The notes: generated from the letters alone by a model not told the origin. Shown: positions 1 through 7,926, numbered from the stretch's first letter. The stretch is DNA of 40,996 nucleotides from Methanolacinia paynteri (GCF_000784355.1 NZ_KN360929.1:38299-79294); one strand, 5' to 3'. A program made the numbers and translations.

Positions 1-59
1 AGAGCCCGCGTGCTCGCTTCAATAGAAAATATGATCTGATTTTATTTTTCATTCTATTT

Positions 60-557
60 TCAGATCGTATAATTTCCTGTTACCCACCTCAGGTCGGTGC
101 CCTCGATCAATGCGTCCGTGAGGTCCGCACCGGAAAGGTCCGCTCCTCTCAGGTCTGCATACCGCATGTCGGCACCGGTTAATACGGCCCCTGAAAGATC
201 CGCATAGTCGAATGCAGCGCCCACGAGATCAGCATCGGTAAGGTCAGCTCCCGTAAAGTCTGCAAGCGAGAATATACCGCCGTGAAGGTCTGCATTCCTG
301 AGATCGGCCCCCTGGAAGACCGCTTTGTATGCATTTGCATCAGAAAGATCGGCGCCTTCGAGCATGACACCGCTGTAATCCATATAGGACATCTCCTTCA
401 GGACTATCTCAACCTCTTCGGTATCGTCGGAAGTCGTGTTACAGCTGCACACTTCCCGGGAATTGTATTCTATGAAGAACAATACGTTTCCTATCGCGGA
501 TATTATCAGGAGTATTAAGATGACTATTGTAACTTTTAAAAGGGTCCGCTCATGCAT
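60..557 (-). CDS. Membrane-anchored pentapeptide-repeat protein
   Basis: 165 aa. Residues about 8-28 form one hydrophobic segment (signal anchor), followed by a short Cys-containing linker and then, from about residue 65, continuous A(D/N)L-type pentapeptide repeats (GADLSDANAY, GADLRNADLHG, GADLTDADLVG and so on). Such repeats fold into a right-handed quadrilateral beta-helix. The anchor suggests the helix lies outside the membrane, but orientation is inferred. No catalytic motif is visible and the function is unknown. A TATA-like box (ACTATATATC on the minus strand) lies about 35 nt upstream of the ATG and there is no Shine-Dalgarno (SD) sequence, which fits a leaderless transcript. Confidence 0.85.
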   Translation of the reverse strand: MHERTLLKVTIVILILLIISAIGNVLFFIEYNSREVCSCNTTSDDTEEVEIVLKEMSYMDYSGVMLEGADLSDANAYKAVFQGADLRNADLHGGIFSLADFTGADLTDADLVGAAFDYADLSGAVLTGADMRYADLRGADLSGADLTDALIEGTDLRWVTGNYTI

Positions 558-682
558 AATATATCACTTGATCATAGCTTTTTTTTGATATATAGTTATA
601 CTTGAGGATACGAATCCGGAACTAATTGCAATCGGCCGGTAAAAATATTAGATATGTATGACTGGGGAATCCGGCAGAAAAA

Positions 683-1255
683 CTACAGGATCATTCCTCC
701 TGCCAAAAGCCAGAGCAGAACGCCGGTTACTACCGGAATCGTCAGGTTGTCGTCGACGGGAGACACAAGCTCAGTTACTCCCGCGGCTGTCGCGAGTATT
801 ATGGCATTCAGCGGTCCGGTAAAGAACAGCATGATTACAAAACCCGCACCGATCCCGCAGAGCGTTCCTTCGAGTGTCTTTTTCCCGAAGATCTTTCTTC
901 TCCCGAAGTTTATCCCGGCAATCGTTGTAGCGCTGTCGAGGACGGAGAGCATCACTATGGCGATGATCGTGATTGTACTGCCGAAGAATGCAAGGCAGAA
1001 GAGGGTCGCGATAAAGAAATAAATCGTGCCTTTGCCCGGGAATGTATCCTTTCGTTCGAGTTTTTCGATAAGGAAGGAAAAGAGCGGGACATTTATCCCC
1101 CTGTCCACCGCGTCGGCGATGAGGACCCCGACGAATACTACGGCGATTAATGTCAATGTTGCATAAGCCTCGTTGATGAACTGAACATAGTATATGAACC
1201 CGGCAATGACAAGGCCGAAGAGCATATGCGCAAACTGCCTGTAGATCTCTTTCAC
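683..1255 (-). CDS. Polyprenol/dolichol kinase-like (CTP-dependent) integral membrane protein
   Basis: 190 aa with about six hydrophobic segments. The N-terminus KEIYRQFAHMLFGL and the loop FGRRKIFGKKTLEGTLCG resemble the dolichol kinase/phosphatidate cytidylyltransferase-like family (SEC59/DGK1 type), whose members use CTP to phosphorylate an isoprenoid or diacylglycerol lipid. The GKKTLEGT loop is the most diagnostic piece. The start is a GTG at 1253-1255, with a GGAG about 10 nt upstream. In an archaeon a role in dolichol or archaeal lipid phosphate metabolism is plausible, but the substrate cannot be read from sequence. It stands alone between the pentapeptide gene and tRNA-Ala. Confidence 0.75.
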   Translation of the reverse strand: MKEIYRQFAHMLFGLVIAGFIYYVQFINEAYATLTLIAVVFVGVLIADAVDRGINVPLFSFLIEKLERKDTFPGKGTIYFFIATLFCLAFFGSTITIIAIVMLSVLDSATTIAGINFGRRKIFGKKTLEGTLCGIGAGFVIMLFFTGPLNAIILATAAGVTELVSPVDDNLTIPVVTGVLLWLLAGGMIL

Positions 1256-1371
1256 GAATAGTTGTCTCCGGCGGGAAACTAATAATTTATGGGACGAAGC
1301 CCGATTCCGGGGAGAAAGAAAACATAACTATATTTATCCTGCAAAATCCAATATATTCAGGCAGTTGTTTC

Positions 1372-1443
1372 GGGCTGATAGATCAGGGGAAGATCGCTAC
1401 CTTGGCATGGTAGAGGCCGCGGGTTCAATTCCCGCTCAGTCCA
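1372..1443 (+). tRNA. tRNA-Ala(GGC)
   Basis: A complete 72-nt cloverleaf can be drawn. The acceptor GGGCTGA (1372-1378) pairs with TCAGTCC (1436-1442) with one G-U pair, and the discriminator is A1443. The D stem is GATC/GATC. The anticodon stem CTACC/GGTAG encloses loop TTGGCAT with anticodon GGC at 1404-1406. The T arm is CGCGGGTTCAATTCCCGC. The 3' CCA is not encoded. A TATA-like CTATATTTAT lies about 35 nt upstream. There is no intron. Confidence 0.95.
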
Positions 1444-1519
1444 TGAATTTTTGTATTTTTTTGTCCAAAAATTTACCTGATACCGAAAAGGGTTAAAGTC
1501 AGGTTTTCGGGAAAGAGGA

Positions 1520-1699
1520 TCAGGGGCTATATTTACTGTTTTTTACAACTTCATCTAATTCCTTATTCACTCTCTTTGTAATAGCTTTGACCCTTGAATC
1601 CATTAGTTCACGCTCTAAGGTTTTGTTTATTTCTTCATTACCTTCCCTGAGGTAAAGCAGATCTTCATATAATTCATCGGAGATTTCTATGGTCTTCAT
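1520..1699 (-). CDS. Small RHH/antitoxin-like protein
   Basis: 59 aa beginning MKTIEISDELYEDLLYLREG, a pattern typical of small archaeal ribbon-helix-helix or VapB-like proteins (beta strand, then helix, then a charged C-terminal helix). The open frame continues upstream to 1879. That extension is rejected because its 60 residues look non-coding and because it would run into the promoter region of the divergent surface-protein gene. No toxin gene is adjacent, so an antitoxin role is speculative. It may also be a member of the small DUF7557-like group. The SD is weak. Confidence 0.5.
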   Translation of the reverse strand: MKTIEISDELYEDLLYLREGNEEINKTLERELMDSRVKAITKRVNKELDEVVKNSKYSP

Positions 1700-1854
1700 T
1701 TGATCTTTTATCAGTTGCCCGGAATTAAATATTTTTTTGGTCCATATATCCTGCGTAAGAAAAGAATCCAACGATATTACAGAACGTTTTCTGAGTGATC
1801 TTCTCCGTCGATTCGTGAAGGTGTCTGTTCTGTGAATTTTCCTTACGGCTTCTT

Positions 1855-1895
1855 TGACACAACAATCGACATTTGTCACATTAGACTTTTTTATA
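1855..1895 (+). promoter_or_regulatory. Promoter of first PGF-CTERM gene (copy 1 of repeated promoter)
   Basis: The segment runs from TGACACAACAATCGACAT to TTTTTTATA. The TATA box at 1887-1895 lies about 25 nt before the ATG at 1917, with no SD, predicting leaderless transcription. The upstream element is nearly identical to 2715-2755 and recognisably similar to 3449-3489. In this copy it also contains TGACA...TGTCA inverted arms. Confidence 0.7.
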
Positions 1896-1916
1896 ATCAG
1901 ATAAATAACAGAAAAT

Positions 1917-2531
1917 ATGAATCAAAACCGGTTAATTTTACCTATTTTTATTTTATTTTTGCTTGTATCAGCCGTATCTGCATCAACACCAGTAAAAGAA
2001 ACAACAATTGATGGTGATTATCCATGGATCAGGGTCGATATGACCGGTGGCCATGAACACTACGTTGGCGAGCAGTTCACAATTTCAGGAACCACAAATC
2101 TTCCTGTAGATTATACTCTTATCTTTGAGACAATGTCTATGTCATACTCTCCGGGCGCATCAAATGCCGGAGAATATTCCGGCCTGTCTGAGACCCTCAA
2201 AGTCGTAAAGGGAGACCCCTACAACAAATGGTCCGTTGATATCGATACATCAACCTTCGAACCCGACGAATACATTGTAAACGTTGAATCAGTCGAGACC
2301 ACTTCAACAGCAACAACATCATTCGACCTGCTGGAAAAAGGGGCAACAGCAACCACAACAAAAACAGCGGGGGAAACTGCAACTACTCCCGTACCTCCGA
2401 CAATTTCCATAACAACAGCAGCCACAACAAATACGCAGACCCCGACCGCGACGGCAGCAGCACCCGGATTCGGGGCACTTGCCGCGTTGATCGCACTCGG
2501 TGCAGCAGCACTGATCCTCAGGAAGGAATAA
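1917..2531 (+). CDS. PGF-CTERM surface protein, paralogue 1
   Basis: 204 aa. A signal peptide (residues 1 to about 23, ending SAVSAS) is followed by an ectodomain with landmarks DGDYPWIR, FTISGTTNLPVD, NKWSVDID and PDEYIVNVES. A Thr/Ala-rich linker follows (about 145-180), then PGFGALAALIALGAAALILRKE-type tail features: a PGF tripeptide, a hydrophobic helix and a basic end. That tail is the PGF-CTERM sorting signal recognised by archaeosortase A, so the protein is probably cleaved, lipid-anchored and O-glycosylated on the linker. The ectodomain has no visible catalytic motif. It is the first of three tandem paralogues. Confidence 0.85.
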   Translation: MNQNRLILPIFILFLLVSAVSASTPVKETTIDGDYPWIRVDMTGGHEHYVGEQFTISGTTNLPVDYTLIFETMSMSYSPGASNAGEYSGLSETLKVVKGDPYNKWSVDIDTSTFEPDEYIVNVESVETTSTATTSFDLLEKGATATTTKTAGETATTPVPPTISITTAATTNTQTPTATAAAPGFGALAALIALGAAALILRKE

Positions 2532-2714
2532 TTCCATCATTTTTTTAAAATCTGTCTGGTGACAACGCTTACGGGGTTTCTTTGCGAATACAAAAATCCA
2601 TTATTTTTCTGTAACTTCAGACAAATTTAACCTTAATTTTCAACCTGACAATTCCCGAATATGCGATAATTTTTTGTCAAATTTCGCACAGAATTCATGT
2701 CAGATTTCATAAAT

Positions 2715-2755
2715 TGACACAACAATCGACATCTCTCACATTAGACTTTTTTATA
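2715..2755 (+). promoter_or_regulatory. Promoter of second PGF-CTERM gene (copy 2)
   Basis: This is almost the same sequence as 1855-1895: TGACACAACAATCGACAT is identical, and the element ends in TTTTTTATA at 2747-2755. The ATG at 2777 is about 22 nt downstream, so leaderless expression is likely. The promoter was copied along with the gene. Confidence 0.7.
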
Positions 2756-2776
2756 TCCGAATAAATAACTGGAAAT

Positions 2777-3397
2777 ATGAAAAAAAATCGCTTAATCGTA
2801 CCCATATTCGTTTTCTTTTTGCTTGTATCCTCTGTATCTGCAGCAGCGCCGTCAAAAGAAACAACCATCGACGGTGATTATCCGTGGATCAGGATCGACT
2901 CGATCGGCGATCACTACGTCGGCGATCAATTCACAATTTCAGGAACCACAAACATCCCGGTGGACGAAAGCTTCATCTTTGAGACGGTTTCTTCGTCAAA
3001 ATGGCAGAACGGAGATTACTCCGGACAGTCACAGATCGTCACGGTAGTTAAGGGCGATACCAACAACAAATGGTCTGTAGATGTCGATGCATCAACATTC
3101 AAACCCGACGAATACGTTGTAAACGTCGAGTCAGTAGGTACCGATTCGACAGCGTTAACCACATTCAACCTGCTGGAAAAGAGAGCGACGACAACTACAG
3201 TCAAAACAGCAGCAACAACGGCAATTAAAACCACCACTGCAACCATAACCGTACCACCCCCCACATCTTCTGCAACGGCAAAGACCACAACAATCCCCCA
3301 GGCCCCGCCGGCGACGACAGCAGCACCCGGATTCGGGGCAATCGTCTCATTGATCGCACTGGGAACAGCAGCGACAATCTTCCTCAGGAAGGAATAA
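2777..3397 (+). CDS. PGF-CTERM surface protein, paralogue 2
   Basis: 206 aa with the same architecture as its neighbours: signal peptide (about 1-23), ectodomain with DGDYPWIR, HYVGDQFTISGTTN, NKWSVDVD and PDEYVVNVES, a Thr-rich linker (about 140-180), then PGF, a transmembrane helix and a basic tail. The linker is longer and richer in Thr than in the other two copies. A run of T follows the stop codon (from about 3402), compatible with an archaeal oligo-T terminator. It is predicted to be an archaeosortase-processed cell-surface protein of unknown role. Confidence 0.85.
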   Translation: MKKNRLIVPIFVFFLLVSSVSAAAPSKETTIDGDYPWIRIDSIGDHYVGDQFTISGTTNIPVDESFIFETVSSSKWQNGDYSGQSQIVTVVKGDTNNKWSVDVDASTFKPDEYVVNVESVGTDSTALTTFNLLEKRATTTTVKTAATTAIKTTTATITVPPPTSSATAKTTTIPQAPPATTAAPGFGAIVSLIALGTAATIFLRKE

Positions 3398-3448
3398 TTT
3401 CATATTTTTTTCAAATTCCGCGGCGAAGTTATATCAGAATTAATAAAT

Positions 3449-3489
3449 TGACACAAGAATAGTCATTTGACCACTATATTTTATTATAT
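3449..3489 (+). promoter_or_regulatory. Promoter of third PGF-CTERM gene (diverged copy 3)
   Basis: Begins TGACACAAGAATAGTCATTT and ends in a TATA-like TTTTATTATAT. It aligns with the two upstream promoters but has more substitutions. The ATG at 3510 is about 22 nt downstream, with no SD. Confidence 0.55.
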
Positions 3490-3509
3490 CCTAACAAAAA
3501 ACTTGAAAC

Positions 3510-4061
3510 ATGAATACAAAAAATAGATCAATCATACTCGTATTCATTTTCTTTTTGCTTGCATCCTCTGTATCTGCAGTAGTGACAACAAAAGAAACAA
3601 CAACCGATGGTGATGATCCGTGGATACGGATCACTGCGAACAGTTATTACTACACCAGTAATCAGTTCACAATTTCAGGAACCACGAATCTCCCTGCGGA
3701 CGATAACCTCATCGTTGAGATAGTGTCCACGTCATTCTCAACAGAAAGCGGATCGGAAGGCAAAGAATACAGCGGACTGTCGGAGGTGGTCAAAGTTGTA
3801 GAAGGTGATTCCGACAACAAATGGTCCATAAATGTCGATCCATCAGGATTCATACCTGATGAATACGATGTCAGAGTTGAATCCGTAGAAAGAGATTCAA
3901 CAGCGGCAACAACATTCGAATTACTGGGAGAAGTTACGGCAAGTAAAACTCCAACCACTACCTTACCCCCGCCGGCGACGACAGCAGCACCCGGATTCGG
4001 GGTAATCATCTCATTGATCGCACTGGGAACGGCAGCCGCACTGTTTATAAGGAGAGAATAA
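3510..4061 (+). CDS. PGF-CTERM surface protein, paralogue 3
   Basis: 183 aa. It has a signal peptide, then an ectodomain with DGDDPWIR, SNQFTISGTTNLPAD, NKWSINVD and PDEYDVRVES, a short TPTTTLPPPATTAA linker, a PGF motif, a C-terminal helix and a basic RRE end. It is the most diverged and shortest of the three tandem paralogues, mainly because the Thr-rich linker is reduced. An oligo-T run follows the stop (about 4070). The domain is probably specific to this archaeal lineage; its function is unknown. Confidence 0.85.
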   Translation: MNTKNRSIILVFIFFLLASSVSAVVTTKETTTDGDDPWIRITANSYYYTSNQFTISGTTNLPADDNLIVEIVSTSFSTESGSEGKEYSGLSEVVKVVEGDSDNKWSINVDPSGFIPDEYDVRVESVERDSTAATTFELLGEVTASKTPTTTLPPPATTAAPGFGVIISLIALGTAAALFIRRE

Positions 4062-4148
4062 ATTTACCATTTTTTTAAATCTGTCTGCAGGTTTCTCAGA
4101 CAGGTGACCTGCCAAATTAACACCTGAAGCCATCGGCGGAGATGAAAA

Positions 4149-4766
4149 TCATAATCCCGGATATATATCCGGCTCTCCTTCGAGAAAGTCCTGGAGATTA
4201 TCGATTACATCCTGTATAGTTTTTGAAGAGTCCAGCATCTTCATGATATGCATCTGCGGCGAAGCATAGATCCCGTCCCAGGAATATTCATCATACTCTT
4301 CCCGGCACGGAAACGCCAAAACAGGCTCTCCAAGTGAGAACTGTGCATTTACTCCCTCTTTGTTGCCGCGTGCATCAAGGAAGATCCAGTGATCGTCGGG
4401 AAAAACCGCATTGTAGCAGTGCACGCAGTACCCATGTGAATCATCGTCTGCGAGTGTTAGGTGTTGGTAGCAGAATCCCGCAGGAATCTCAGCACTCCTG
4501 AGAAGGGCGGCAAGAAGATTTGCCTTCGCATGGCATATTCCGGTTCCCGCGGCAAGGACATCCGACGCCTTCGCAGTTATCACTGGAGTGTTGATATCGA
4601 AGCTGTGCGGGATCTCGTCGCGGACGAATTCATATGCGATCTTCGCTTTTTCGACAGGACTATTCGCCCCTGAAAAGAGCTCTTCCGCCTTCAACCTGAT
4701 ATTAGGGGAAGAAAAATCCACGTAAGGATGCTCTTCGAGAAAACGATCCATTCCTCCGCCATTCAT
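4149..4766 (-). CDS. Transglutaminase-like cysteine protease/amidase domain protein
   Basis: 205 aa from the chosen ATG at 4764-4766. The transglutaminase-like triad is visible: Cys78 in GTGICHAKAN, His116 in YCVHCYNAVF and Asp131 in WIFLDARGN. These residues form the papain-like core used for proteolysis, deamidation or acyl transfer. There is no signal peptide, so it is predicted to be cytosolic. The open frame extends upstream to 5045, but that part overlaps the divergent secreted-protein gene and looks non-coding. An alternative start is the ATG at 4749-4751. A 14-bp palindrome and TATA-like sequences lie just upstream, so the gene may be regulated there. Confidence 0.75.
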   Translation of the reverse strand: MNGGGMDRFLEEHPYVDFSSPNIRLKAEELFSGANSPVEKAKIAYEFVRDEIPHSFDINTPVITAKASDVLAAGTGICHAKANLLAALLRSAEIPAGFCYQHLTLADDDSHGYCVHCYNAVFPDDHWIFLDARGNKEGVNAQFSLGEPVLAFPCREEYDEYSWDGIYASPQMHIMKMLDSSKTIQDVIDNLQDFLEGEPDIYPGL

Positions 4767-4779
4767 AATTTCATATATG

Positions 4780-4793
4780 GAACCGATCGGTTC
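4780..4793. promoter_or_regulatory. 14-bp perfect palindrome in a divergent promoter region
   Basis: GAACCGATCGGTTC is a perfect dyad about 14 bp upstream of the transglutaminase-like start codon and is flanked by AT-rich TATA-like stretches. Its position fits a repressor operator for the minus-strand gene, and possibly for the divergent plus-strand gene at 4926. The binding protein is unknown. Confidence 0.4.
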
Positions 4794-4925
4794 ATATAAT
4801 AAACCGACTGCATTTTGCCAATATAAAAGGAAAACGGGCCATAGTATAATTTGCAGAAACCGGAAAGGATAGCTGCCCTGAATCAGTGCAGAAATTTCCG
4901 GTTCAAAAACTAGGAGATGAAAAAG

Positions 4926-5234
4926 ATGAAGAGAAAGATTGTATTGATTGCAGGTCTCGTGCTCCTTGCGGTGGCACTGGTGGCTATGCCCGCAAGTGCA
5001 GGTTATAACCAGGGAGGAAACACAGGCGGATGCCACGGAGCACATGCATGCTCCCAGGACTGTGCCGAATATTCGTATGTTAACGGCCAGTGCACCGGAA
5101 ATTCATGCCATATCGCTGAAAACTATTGCTTAAGGAATTCCGGGGAGTACTGCCTGAACAACGGTACATGTCTTCTTAACGGAACAGGGAACTGTTACGG
5201 AAACGGCAACTCAGGCAACTGCCCCTGTATCTGA
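4926..5234 (+). CDS. Small Cys-rich secreted protein
   Basis: 102 aa from the ATG at 4926, which lies 9 nt after AGGAG. An in-frame ATG at 4917 directly abuts the SD and is less likely. Residues 1 to about 25 are a signal peptide ending MPASAG. The mature part of about 75 residues is rich in Gly, Asn and Cys, with 11 cysteines (GGCHGAHAC, QDC, GQC, NSC, NYC, EYC, GTC, GNC, GNC, PC), suggesting disulfide or metal binding outside the cell. The odd Cys number allows an intermolecular bond or a free thiol. No family is recognised. It is divergent from the transglutaminase-like gene, and a TATA-like ATATAAAAGG lies at 4821-4830. Confidence 0.75.
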   Translation: MKRKIVLIAGLVLLAVALVAMPASAGYNQGGNTGGCHGAHACSQDCAEYSYVNGQCTGNSCHIAENYCLRNSGEYCLNNGTCLLNGTGNCYGNGNSGNCPCI

Positions 5235-5250
5235 GAAGCAAAAAAGATCA

Positions 5251-5264
5251 TTTTTTTATTTTTT
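5251..5264 (+). terminator. Oligo-T terminator between convergent genes
   Basis: A run of 13 T interrupted by one A follows the stop of the Cys-rich protein gene by 17 nt. It sits between convergent genes ending at 5234 and 5268, as expected for an archaeal intrinsic terminator. An A-rich run just upstream could serve the opposite strand. Confidence 0.5.
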
Positions 5265-5267
5265 CCG

Positions 5268-6428
5268 TCAGTTCAGGACGGTATTCCCGGAGACAGACAT
5301 CAATTCGGACAAAAGCTCCTCTGCACTTTCATATCTTTCCCCGGGATCTTTCCGGATGCATTTTGAAACGACAGCCCTGAGTTTTTCATCTTTTATGCAG
5401 TCGTCCAGGTATGCACCGGGGTCCTTCCCCAGGTTTTTCTCGAATACCGTTTTCCCGCAGACCATCCTCAGGATGAGCATTCCTACCTGGAATATATCGG
5501 TCTTCCCGGTGCACCCGTGAACCCCGGGAGAAACCTGTTCCGGCGCGGCAAAAGCCGGGGTGTAGCCATGAAATTCCGTTCCGCCTCCCTTTTCGGATCT
5601 TCCCACCCCCCAGTCGGTGATCTTAGGAGTGAAATCATCATCTATCAGGATGTTCGCCGGTTTTATATCGCAGTGGACTATCCCTTTTTTATGTGCGTAG
5701 GAAAGCCCCCTCAAAACTCCGACTGCAACCTGAATCGCTACGTCGCTCTCCATCGGTTTTTCTATCGTCTCTAATGAATCGGGGATATATTCCATCTCGA
5801 CATACGGGACAGGGAAGACATTGACCGATTTAAGGGAGACGATATTCGGGTGATCGAGCTCCTCCCAGATCTTTACCTCCTGCAGAAACACTTTGCCGGA
5901 TCTCTCGTCCCTCTTCGCGGGGACCTTTACGGCCACAGTCTCTCCGGTCTCCTTCGACTTCACGGAGTAGACAAACGAAAGACCGCCTCTTCCTGTAAGA
6001 ACAGCGTCGGAGTACTTTTCATTAAGCTCTGAAGGAAAATCAGCCGCAGAAACTTTTTCATTCCCCCCGGCAACTCCGCAGGAATCACTATCAACCGGAA
6101 CTGCGGTGCATACCCCTTCATCGCCGGGTTTTTCGCGCCTGTGTCTTATGAAAACAATATAGACGATAATTAGGACAAGAACGACCACAACCGCAAAGAG
6201 ACCGTATATTAACGGCAGTATTGCCTGAATGCCCGAACCGGAACCTGCATCAGATGACCACGGCATTTCATGAGATTCGTTCTCGTCGTAATGCCCCATC
6301 CCCATTGAGTGATCGTTAACGGACGACTGGCTGCCGTAAGCCGCCTGAACCGGGATAAAAATTACGGACAACAGGATCAACATCAGCAAAGCCGGCAATG
6401 TTCTGCCAATTAAACGATCTTTATTCAT
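5268..6428 (-). CDS. Transmembrane eukaryotic-like Ser/Thr protein kinase
   Basis: 386 aa. An N-terminal signal-like segment (about 8-30), a short His/Met-containing outer region (HSMGMGHYDENESHEM), a transmembrane helix (about 68-94), then a cytoplasmic kinase domain (about 140-375). Visible kinase motifs are the Gly-rich loop GRGGLSFVY (146-154), VAVK with Lys168, Glu184, catalytic loop HCDIKPANIL (Asp254, Asn259), DWG (Asp272) in place of DFG, and APE (295-297). All catalytic residues are present, so it should be active. The start overlaps the stop of the upstream HTH-FHA gene by 4 nt, with SD GGTGATGAGAT, so the two are translationally coupled. The His/Met-rich outer stretch might bind metal; this is a guess. 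Confidence 0.9.
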   Translation of the reverse strand: MNKDRLIGRTLPALLMLILLSVIFIPVQAAYGSQSSVNDHSMGMGHYDENESHEMPWSSDAGSGSGIQAILPLIYGLFAVVVVLVLIIVYIVFIRHRREKPGDEGVCTAVPVDSDSCGVAGGNEKVSAADFPSELNEKYSDAVLTGRGGLSFVYSVKSKETGETVAVKVPAKRDERSGKVFLQEVKIWEELDHPNIVSLKSVNVFPVPYVEMEYIPDSLETIEKPMESDVAIQVAVGVLRGLSYAHKKGIVHCDIKPANILIDDDFTPKITDWGVGRSEKGGGTEFHGYTPAFAAPEQVSPGVHGCTGKTDIFQVGMLILRMVCGKTVFEKNLGKDPGAYLDDCIKDEKLRAVVSKCIRKDPGERYESAEELLSELMSVSGNTVLN

Positions 6429-7240
6429 ATCTCATCACCGCTATCGTGGTTATTTTCATTCGCGATTTCCGAATTCTTCAGGTGGAAGACAAACGAAGCC
6501 ATACCTTCACCAGTCCCGAGTTCAATCATGTCACCGTCCGAAAGAACGGTCTCCACGGACTTTTCAACTGATTTGCCGTTTACCGAGGTCCCGCCCGTGC
6601 TTCCCTCATCACGGATACACCAGACGCCTTCTTCCAGGATTATTACGGCGTGCGGTTTCGAAATCCTTGTAACGCCCCTGTAATCGTCGTCCAGGACTAT
6701 GTCATTCTCTTCGTCGAAGATTCCCTTTGCAGACGGATCATATCTCCCGAGTCTCACGGTATTCTTTCGGACCATATAGACCCTGCCGTCATCCGTCCCC
6801 CCGAGAAGGACAAGAACGGGCATATCCGACGACAATTCGTCATCAATCATCTTCCTGATCTCGACGAGCCGGCTCGCAAGTTCGGGATTTTTAATCTCCA
6901 TATTACAGAAACTGCCGACATTCCGTGCAATAAGTTCAAGACCGCCCGGGATCGTTGAATACTTCCAGACTGCATGTATGCCCTTTGAAGTAGGCTTTCC
7001 GACACCGGCATCTTTTTTGATCAAACCGATTTTAAGAAGTTTGTTGAGGTGCTTTTTCGTGTTTTCGTAGCTTGTCCCGATCTCATTCGAGATCTCCCGG
7101 ATGTCCTTCGGATTTCTCTCGATTATCTTTAATATCTTCAGCCTTGTCGGGTTCCCAAGTACGCTCAGGTAATCCGAGAGCCTTTCATAAAACAGGGGCG
7201 AGTCATCGTTCAGTATCGTCCTGTAGAGATCATCGGGCAT
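6425..7240 (-). CDS. HTH-FHA fusion transcription regulator
   Basis: 271 aa. Residues about 20-95 form an ArsR-like winged helix (LGNPTRLKILKII, IREISNEIGTSYENTKKHLN recognition region). Residues about 140-255 form an FHA domain: LGR at 164-166, RISKPH with Ser194/His197, and GTSVNG with Asn221. FHA domains bind phosphothreonine, so DNA binding by this protein could be controlled by phosphorylation. It is the first gene of a two-gene unit with a transmembrane Ser/Thr kinase. A TATA-like AATATAAAATAA lies just upstream and there is no SD, suggesting a leaderless start. Target promoters are unknown. Confidence 0.88.
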   Translation of the reverse strand: MPDDLYRTILNDDSPLFYERLSDYLSVLGNPTRLKILKIIERNPKDIREISNEIGTSYENTKKHLNKLLKIGLIKKDAGVGKPTSKGIHAVWKYSTIPGGLELIARNVGSFCNMEIKNPELASRLVEIRKMIDDELSSDMPVLVLLGGTDDGRVYMVRKNTVRLGRYDPSAKGIFDEENDIVLDDDYRGVTRISKPHAVIILEEGVWCIRDEGSTGGTSVNGKSVEKSVETVLSDGDMIELGTGEGMASFVFHLKNSEIANENNHDSGDEI

Positions 7241-7327
7241 ATGTCATCGAAATTATCTTTATTTTATATTATTACATCTGCGGTATATTTGATATTCCGG
7301 GTTTCGGCAGTCGCGATCGCCCGCCCT

Positions 7328-7804
7328 TCAGGTGACAGACACCAGAATCCAGAGGGCGATCAGCACCACAGGCATCAGGATATCGAACGCGACAACAGCT
7401 CCGGTGTTATACTCGGATGCATTCTCATTCTTTTTTTGTTCGTATATATGCCCGAAGCCTGCTCCTATCGAGAACACCGAATACATCACGATCACCGCAA
7501 GCCAGAAACCGTCCCTAAAGAAGAAGCACAACACACCCGCAATTCCGATCCCGAGGTTCGTAAAGGCGATCTCACGCTGGAACGGATTTCCTTTGGGCCA
7601 CCCGATCTTTTCGGCAATCTCATCCGCATTGAAAAAATGGCCGGAGAAAGCGATTATGCCTGTGACTCCTACCCCGATTACAAGGAGCCAGAAAAGGAAA
7701 ACGTATGCAACGTAATGGACAGTCATCGTTCCGGCGAGCAGCAGGCTGATTATCGCGGCCAATACGCTGAGAAAAAGTGTCATCGCCCAGATACTGATCT
7801 TCAT
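7328..7804 (-). CDS. Small polytopic membrane protein (DUF6790-like)
   Basis: 158 aa with four or five hydrophobic segments. The conserved-looking cytoplasmic loop FFNADEIAEKIGWPKGNPFQREIAFTNLGIG matches my recollection of the DUF6790 membrane family; this is not confirmed by search. No catalytic residues are evident. A GGAAG precedes the ATG by about 8 nt. It lies upstream of the HTH-FHA/kinase pair on the same strand, with an 87-nt gap, so co-transcription is possible but not required. Confidence 0.7.
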   Translation of the reverse strand: MKISIWAMTLFLSVLAAIISLLLAGTMTVHYVAYVFLFWLLVIGVGVTGIIAFSGHFFNADEIAEKIGWPKGNPFQREIAFTNLGIGIAGVLCFFFRDGFWLAVIVMYSVFSIGAGFGHIYEQKKNENASEYNTGAVVAFDILMPVVLIALWILVSVT

Positions 7805-7926
7805 CAGTTAATCTTCCATATTAATCCTATATTGAATTTACCCGAAATCCGCCGCATAATGAAAAGGAAATTTTATGAGACATATTGCAACCAGACGGGA
7901 CTGATAGTAAGTTATATAAAACATAA

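Noticed and set aside
1700-1879. N-terminal 60-residue extension of the small RHH-like protein
   Set aside because: It enters the repeated promoter element of the divergent surface-protein gene and does not look like protein; the RHH-like fold starts at the internal ATG at 1699.
4767-5045. N-terminal extension of the transglutaminase-like frame
   Set aside because: It overlaps the divergent signal-peptide gene in antisense, is Cys/His-rich nonsense in style, and spans the palindrome and TATA-like sequences.
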